Source of the DNA: Primula veris
Taxonomy: Eukaryota > Streptophyta > Magnoliopsida > Ericales > Primulaceae
Length of the DNA stretch: 64,000 bases
Direction: 5' to 3'
Assembly (NCBI GenBank): GCA_963682055.1
Contig: OY821741.1
Coordinates: 20,451,211 to 20,515,210 of the forward strand
Below are positions 59,385 through 64,000 of this stretch, piece by piece. The notes under the pieces were generated by a model, which did no database searches, was not told the origin of the DNA, and worked only from the letters and a program-made list of their open reading frames with translations. Each line of letters opens with the position of its first letter. The first letter of the stretch is position 1. The translations under genes were made by a program, and so were the position numbers.

Positions 59385-60167
59385 TTAAGTTCCCGAGTGC
59401 TTTGTTCGGTCACCCCCACAGTTCAGTTTTCCCATTGAACCTGACGCTAGAGAATCCAGTTCGGGTTGGGTTGCCTCTGAGGAGGTTTCCAGTTTGATGG
59501 GCTTCAACCCCATTCCCCTCGATGAAACTTCAACTCCTACCCGAGTCAAGCCTTTTGTAAATGGATCCGCAATATTGTCCTTAGATCTCACAAAATATAA
59601 TGACACCACATCGTTAGCTAACAATTCTCTTACGGATTTATGTCTTCGACGAATGTGTCGGGACTTTTCATTATACATATGATCCTGCACCCGCCCAATA
59701 GCCGACTGGCTATCGCAGTGCATGTTTATTGCTGGGACAAGTATCGGCCACATTGGAATTCCTTCCAGAAAGCTTCTCAGCCAGTCAGCCTCTTCTGTAG
59801 CTAGATCCAACGATATGAACTCGGATTCCATAGTTGATCTGGCTATGCAGGTCTGCTTGGATGATCTCCATGAGACAGCTGCTCCTCCCATCACATATCC
59901 GCTAGTGGATCTTGTACTGTTGGAATCCGAGATCCAGTTTGCATCAGAATACCCTTCCAGTACAGCTGGATATCTGGTATAATGCAACCCTCGGTCGGCT
60001 GTGTACCTCATGTATCTGAGAACTCTCATGATGGCCTTCCAGTGTTCCTCATTGGGATTACTGGTGTACCTACTCAGTCTACTTACTGAGTTGGCTATGT
60101 CTGGTCTATTATAGTTCATGATGTACATCAGACTGCCTATTATTCGAGAATATTCCAATTGTCTCAC
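59385..60167 (-). pseudogene. X2 RNase H domain
   Basis: A 260-codon frame: [80 protein letters not shown] and [10 protein letters not shown]. It keeps the junction lost in X1. A six-base loss relative to X1 gives GYVMGG. It is separated from the RT frame by a stop (60258) and a short region with a frame change. Confidence 0.9.
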
Positions 60168-60257
60168 ACTCTCCCAAAAATTCTTTTTCAGGGTCGTTGA
60201 GATCTATATCGGAGTTCTGGATGTAGCTCTACTATCTTTATCAAATTTGTCAAGCAT

Positions 60258-61775
60258 CTACTTGACATAGTGAGTTTGAGGTAGCGCATATCCGTATGAT
60301 GTCTTGGTAATTTTCATTCCAAGTATTACATCAGTGACACCCAAATCTTTCATCTCGAATTTTTGTGACAACATTTTCTTAGTGGAGTTGATGTTATCAA
60401 TACTCCCTATTATAATCATGTCATCTACATAGAGGAAGACTACCACGTAGTCTTTTTCATTTCCTTTTACATAGACGCATTTGTCACATTCGTTTATCCA
60501 AAAACCGTTTGATAGCATCACTCTATCAAATTTTTCGTGCCATTGTTTAGGTGCTTGTTTAAGTCCATATAAGGATTTCACAAGTTTACACACCTTGTCC
60601 GCTTTACCTGGAACTACAAACCCATCCGGTTGTTCCATGTAAATCTCCTCTTCTAGTTCACCATTCAAGAACGCCGTTTTAACATCCATTTGATGTATTT
60701 CCAGATCGAACAATGCCGCGAGAGCAATGACTATCCGGATTGACGTCTTCCTGGATACAGGAGCATAGGTGTCGAAATAGTTGACACCTTCGGTTTGTCT
60801 AAAACCTTTTACTACAAGCCTCGCCTTGTATTTCTCGATTGTTCCATCGAGCTTTCTCTTCCTCTTGAAGATCCACTTGTGTCCTAGTGGCTTACACCCG
60901 GGTGGTAAATCCACTAGTTCCCAAGTGTGATTTTGTAAGATCGATTCAACCTCATTGTTCATCGCCTCCTCCCAATATTGGGCTTCCGGGGATGACATTG
61001 CTTGTTTGAATGTCGCCGGTTCGCCTTCTATCATGAAGGTTACAAAATATTGACCGAAAGACGTTTCCTTTCTAGCCCTTTTACTACGTCGAGGCTCTTC
61101 TTCTTCTTCCTCCAATGGTTCACTTGCCCCCACATTTTTTTCACTGTTTGACTCCTCAGCCTCTACAGTTATGGAAGACTTGCGGGAAAAGATCTCCTCG
61201 AAGAAAGAAGCTTCCCGAGCTTGGATGATAGTATCTACATGCACATCGAGATTATCCGACTTGTGCACGAGAAAACGATAAGCACTACTGTTGTGTGCAT
61301 ATCTTATGAACACACAGTCTACTGTCTTTGGCTCTATTCTCGTTTTTTTCGGAAACCAGACAAGGACCTTCGCAAGACAACCCCAAAACCTTAAGAATTT
61401 ATAGCTCGGCCGATTGCCTTTCCATAGTTCATAAGGTGCTTTATCACGCTTCTTATGCGGTAGCTTGTTCAATACATAGTTGGCGGAAAGCAGCGCTTCC
61501 CCCCACATGTTCTGAGGTAACCCAGAACTTATTAACATAGTGTTCATCATTTCCTTGAGCGTCCTATTCTTACGCTCGGCAACCCCATTCTGCTCCGGAG
61601 AGTATGGGGCTGTGGTTTGATATACAATGCCACTTTCGGCGCATATCTGCGCAAACGGTGCCTCGTATTCACCGCCTCTATCACTCCTCAACATTTTAAT
61701 CTTTTTATTGAGTTGATTTTCTACTCCGGTCTTATAAAGAGCGAATTTTTCTACCGCTTCATCTTTACTTCTCAT
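60258..61775 (-). pseudogene. X2 integrase-reverse transcriptase frame
   Basis: 505 open codons. Integrase: LRSDRGGEYE, TGIV-like SGIVYQTTAPYSPEQNGVAE and RKNRTLKEMMNTML. Linker with an acidic EEEEEEP run. RT: HTWELVDLPPGCKPLGHKWI, KGFRQTEGVNYFDTYAPVSR, MDVKTAFLNGELEEEIYMEQ, KSLYGLKQAPKQWHEKF, FLYVDDMIIIGS. It ends in a stop after TQTHYVK-type sequence (60258), where X1 reads KEMFDKFD. The start is cut by a stop at about 61795 inside the integrase core. This is the best preserved RT in the window. Confidence 0.93.
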
Positions 61776-61795
61776 TAAGTAAACATAACATTATC

Positions 61796-62243
61796 TAGTA
61801 CAGTCATCTATAAACCTAATGAAATACTTTTTTCCTCCTCGCGTTTGTATAAACTTTAAGTCACATACATCCGTGTGTATTAGACCGAGAGGTTCAGTAC
61901 TTCATTCAATATGTTGATACCAAGACTTGGTTAATTTTGCCTCAACACAAATCTCACATTTATGTTGTTTATTGAAGTCAAAACTTGGTAGTAGATTTAG
62001 TGATATTAATTTCTTCATTGAATTAGTATTCACATGACCTAATCTACCATGCCATAAATTAAATGAATCACAAGAATAAGCAAATGAAGTTTTATTGGCC
62101 ACTTGGGCAACATTAACGATTACATTATTCTTGGTACTGGCCTCAGCCTTAGTACCCTCAATAGCTAACTCATCTTTAGGAACCGGAGTACCAACATTTA
62201 ATTTAAACATGTTGTTGGTCATATAGCCACGGCCTACATACAT
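61796..62243 (-). pseudogene. X2 GAG-pre-integrase and start of integrase
   Basis: MYVGRGYMTNNMFKLNVGTP, SFAYSCDSFNLWHGRLGHVN, CEICVEAKLTKSWYQHIE: the H-H-C-C zinc-binding region that precedes the integrase core. A stop replaces a Gln codon at about 61902, where X1 continues [13 protein letters not shown], and another lies near 61795. Confidence 0.9.
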
Positions 62244-62291
62244 TCCATTTAAGGTGATTACAATTTTAGCAGATTCAAATACAAGTTTGAA

Positions 62292-62700
62292 TCATTTGTT
62301 CACCATCACGGACCCGGAAACCAGATTCTTGTGAATTTCCATAACATGGAGCACGCCATTCAGTGTTAGCTCCTTTCCCAATGTCATCTTCAGCAGCACG
62401 GTTCCTTTTCCTTCCACCCTGGAAGTAGCCGAATTCCCCATGAAGCAGCTCTCATTGTCCACGACCATATAGGTCTTGAACATCCATTTGCTGGCACAGA
62501 TGTGACTAGTGGCGCCTGTGTCCAGCCACGATTCCTTTTGGTTGCACCCCACCAGGTTCACCTCCGAGACCACAGCACTCAGGTGCATATAGTCCTGTCC
62601 AGTATCATCTCCTCCCTCAGCCACATTTGCCTGAGCAGGTGCCCTCTTCCTCCCTTTTTCTTGGAACTTCCTCCTTGGGGGGGGGGGGGTGTTTGGGCTT
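62292..62700 (-). pseudogene. X2 protease region
   Basis: [20 protein letters not shown] contains the DTGA aspartic protease motif. It continues with [20 protein letters not shown] and [16 protein letters not shown]. The part upstream of the TSRVEGKG join is exactly what X1 has lost. It is out of frame with the zinc knuckle because of a G/C run at 62680-62690. Confidence 0.88.
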
Positions 62701-63018
62701 GTCGATGCGCATCTTACAATCGGTGGCACAATGGCCCGGTTTGTTGCACATAAAGCAATCTCCCATGAATTTATTCTTGAGAGAAGCACCGACACCGCTG
62801 TCAAAGCGTTTCTGCTTAGACACAACGTCCTCAACCACATGGGCCTTGGCAACTGCGTTGCCTGCTCCGCCATCGCATTTCCTTCTGGATCGGCGGTTAC
62901 TTTGCTCAACATTGAGCCTCTCAATGAGTCCCTCCAAGGTCGTAGCCTTTTGCTTGTGTTTCAGGTAGTTTTGAAACTCTTTCCAAGAAGGTGGCAGTTT
63001 CTCAATCATTAATGCCAC
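62617..63018 (-). pseudogene. X2 gag C-terminal part with CCHC zinc knuckle
   Basis: [20 protein letters not shown], then [20 protein letters not shown], and the knuckle [14 protein letters not shown] (about 62765-62724), followed by proline-rich [16 protein letters not shown]. The knuckle binds element RNA during packaging. A run of about ten identical bases after it (+ strand GGGGGGGGGG, 62681-62690) shifts the frame before the protease. All of this is missing from X1. Confidence 0.88.
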
Positions 63019-63087
63019 TTGGAAAGGTTCGTTGATAACTAGCCCCTCAACCTCAAGCCTATGGTATATGAGTTGGAGTTCCTCAAC

Positions 63088-63776
63088 CTACTCGATAACA
63101 CTCTTCCCATCAGTCATCATGTACTCATGAAAGTCCGTGATGACAAATTTCTTTGCGCCAGCGTTATTAACTTTGTACTTTCTTTCGAGTGACTCCCAAA
63201 GCTCCTTTGCAGAAGCCTTGGACTCGAATACACTGAAGAGAGTGTCATCCAGAGCACACAGGATGTAGTTATGGCATAGGTAGTTGCCGTGTTTCCACGC
63301 TTCAACCACCATAACCGTCTGCACGTCCTCATCATCCTTGCTAAGGATGGGTGCAGACTCCTTGAGAAAACGGGTAAGGTTAAGGGCAGTTAAATAAAAC
63401 AGCCTTTTTTGTTGCCAACGTTTGAAGTTGTTGCCACTAAACTTTTCCGGTTTCTCTAGATGAGAGGTTGGCAACATTGGCATAGACGGCGTTGCCGGAG
63501 CCTTGCCCTTTGCCCTGGCCACAGCCACAGCCACAAGCGCTGCCTTGGCCGCAGCCTTAGCAGCAGCCTGTGTTGCGTCCGCAGCCGCAGCCATAGCATC
63601 GGCCTCTGCCGCAGCGGCGTCGGCCGCAGCCTTTGCCGCAGCAACTTCGGTCTCAGCCTGAGTCCCCCACTCGCAACGCTCGCAATGTAATGGCTACTGC
63701 CAATCACAACTGCGCCCTGCACGTTTTCCGAAGAAATGGTGGGTATTAGATCCTTATTAGTCATATGAAATGACAA
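63088..63776 (-). pseudogene. X2 gag N-terminal part
   Basis: It starts MSFHMTNKDLIPTISSENVQ at 63776, changes frame in the alanine-coding GCCGCAGC repeats (63490-63660), and continues MLPTSHLEKPEKFSGNNFKR, FLKESAPILSKDDEDVQTV, KELWESLERKYKVNNAGAKK and HEYMMTDGKSVIE (63594-63088). A stop follows near 63087. The 5' LTR of X2 would lie just beyond 64000. Confidence 0.9.
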
Positions 63777-64000
63777 TATAAAATGATTTAGTTTCTCGCA
63801 AGAAAACGAATATTCTTAATCGCAAATACACATTATAACTTAATTAGTTTGCTTCAAAAGAATAAAACAATTAAAAAGTAGATTCTAGCGTGAAAATCAA
63901 ATCACTTTTGATTTCACTAAGAACTCCTTTTATATAATATTCTAGAATTAAAAGATTTAAACCAATTCGGATTTATTCTCTTTGCAAATTTCAATTTCTA
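63777..64000 (-). other. X2 5' leader, cut by the window end
   Basis: Matches the X1 leader 57282-57500. No gene. Confidence 0.7.

Overview
The window is AT-rich nuclear DNA of a flowering plant, most likely a eudicot. The evidence is plant-type Ty1/copia and Ty3/gypsy elements, an L1-type LINE with an RNase H domain, a TRIM-like element, hAT- and pogo-like small elements, and exon fragments resembling the plant co-repressor TOPLESS. The species cannot be told from the sequence. I see no intact host gene and no tRNA or rRNA gene. Every long reading frame belongs to a retroelement, and every retroelement examined is broken.

Layout. 1-4142: end of a dead Ty1/copia element (host copia, + strand), interrupted by a solo LTR of a second copia family (called X here), then its 183-bp 3' LTR. 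4522-13626: a giant inverted repeat (arms about 4.1 and 4.8 kb, 127-bp spacer) whose two arms each carry pseudogene exons of a TOPLESS/TPR-like N-terminus. 13611-26197: segment A, holding a pogo-like MITE, a 5.6-kb LINE with an 18-bp target-site duplication, a TRIM, a duplicated 105-bp MITE, a hAT-like element with 8-bp TSD and a 963-bp long-TIR element. 26198-27343: an inverted partial copy of the host copia and its flank. 27371-32486: a gypsy remnant between 570-bp terminal repeats. 32487-34255: an LTR-like fragment with a triplicated minisatellite. 34766-36130: a gag fragment of another copia. 36759-37676: a small palindrome derived from the giant one. 37218-49313: segment A', a diverged copy of A. 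49339-51865: a second copy of the host copia (+). 51866-64000: family X on the - strand as LTR-internal-LTR-internal, running off the window.

How it fits together. The host copia is present twice in + orientation (position 1 aligns with about 50815) and once in - orientation. Both + copies carry an X insertion at the same site, one now a solo LTR and the other a tandem LTR array, so the insertion predates the duplication and LTR recombination then resolved it differently. A and A' share the LINE with its TSD, the TRIM, the MITEs and the hAT-like element, then diverged by separate deletions. The main biological interest is the inverted repeat carrying TOPLESS-like exons and its shorter, nearly loop-free derivative: this is the architecture expected of a hairpin-RNA or proto-miRNA locus derived from a gene family. 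Whether it is transcribed or makes small RNAs cannot be seen here.
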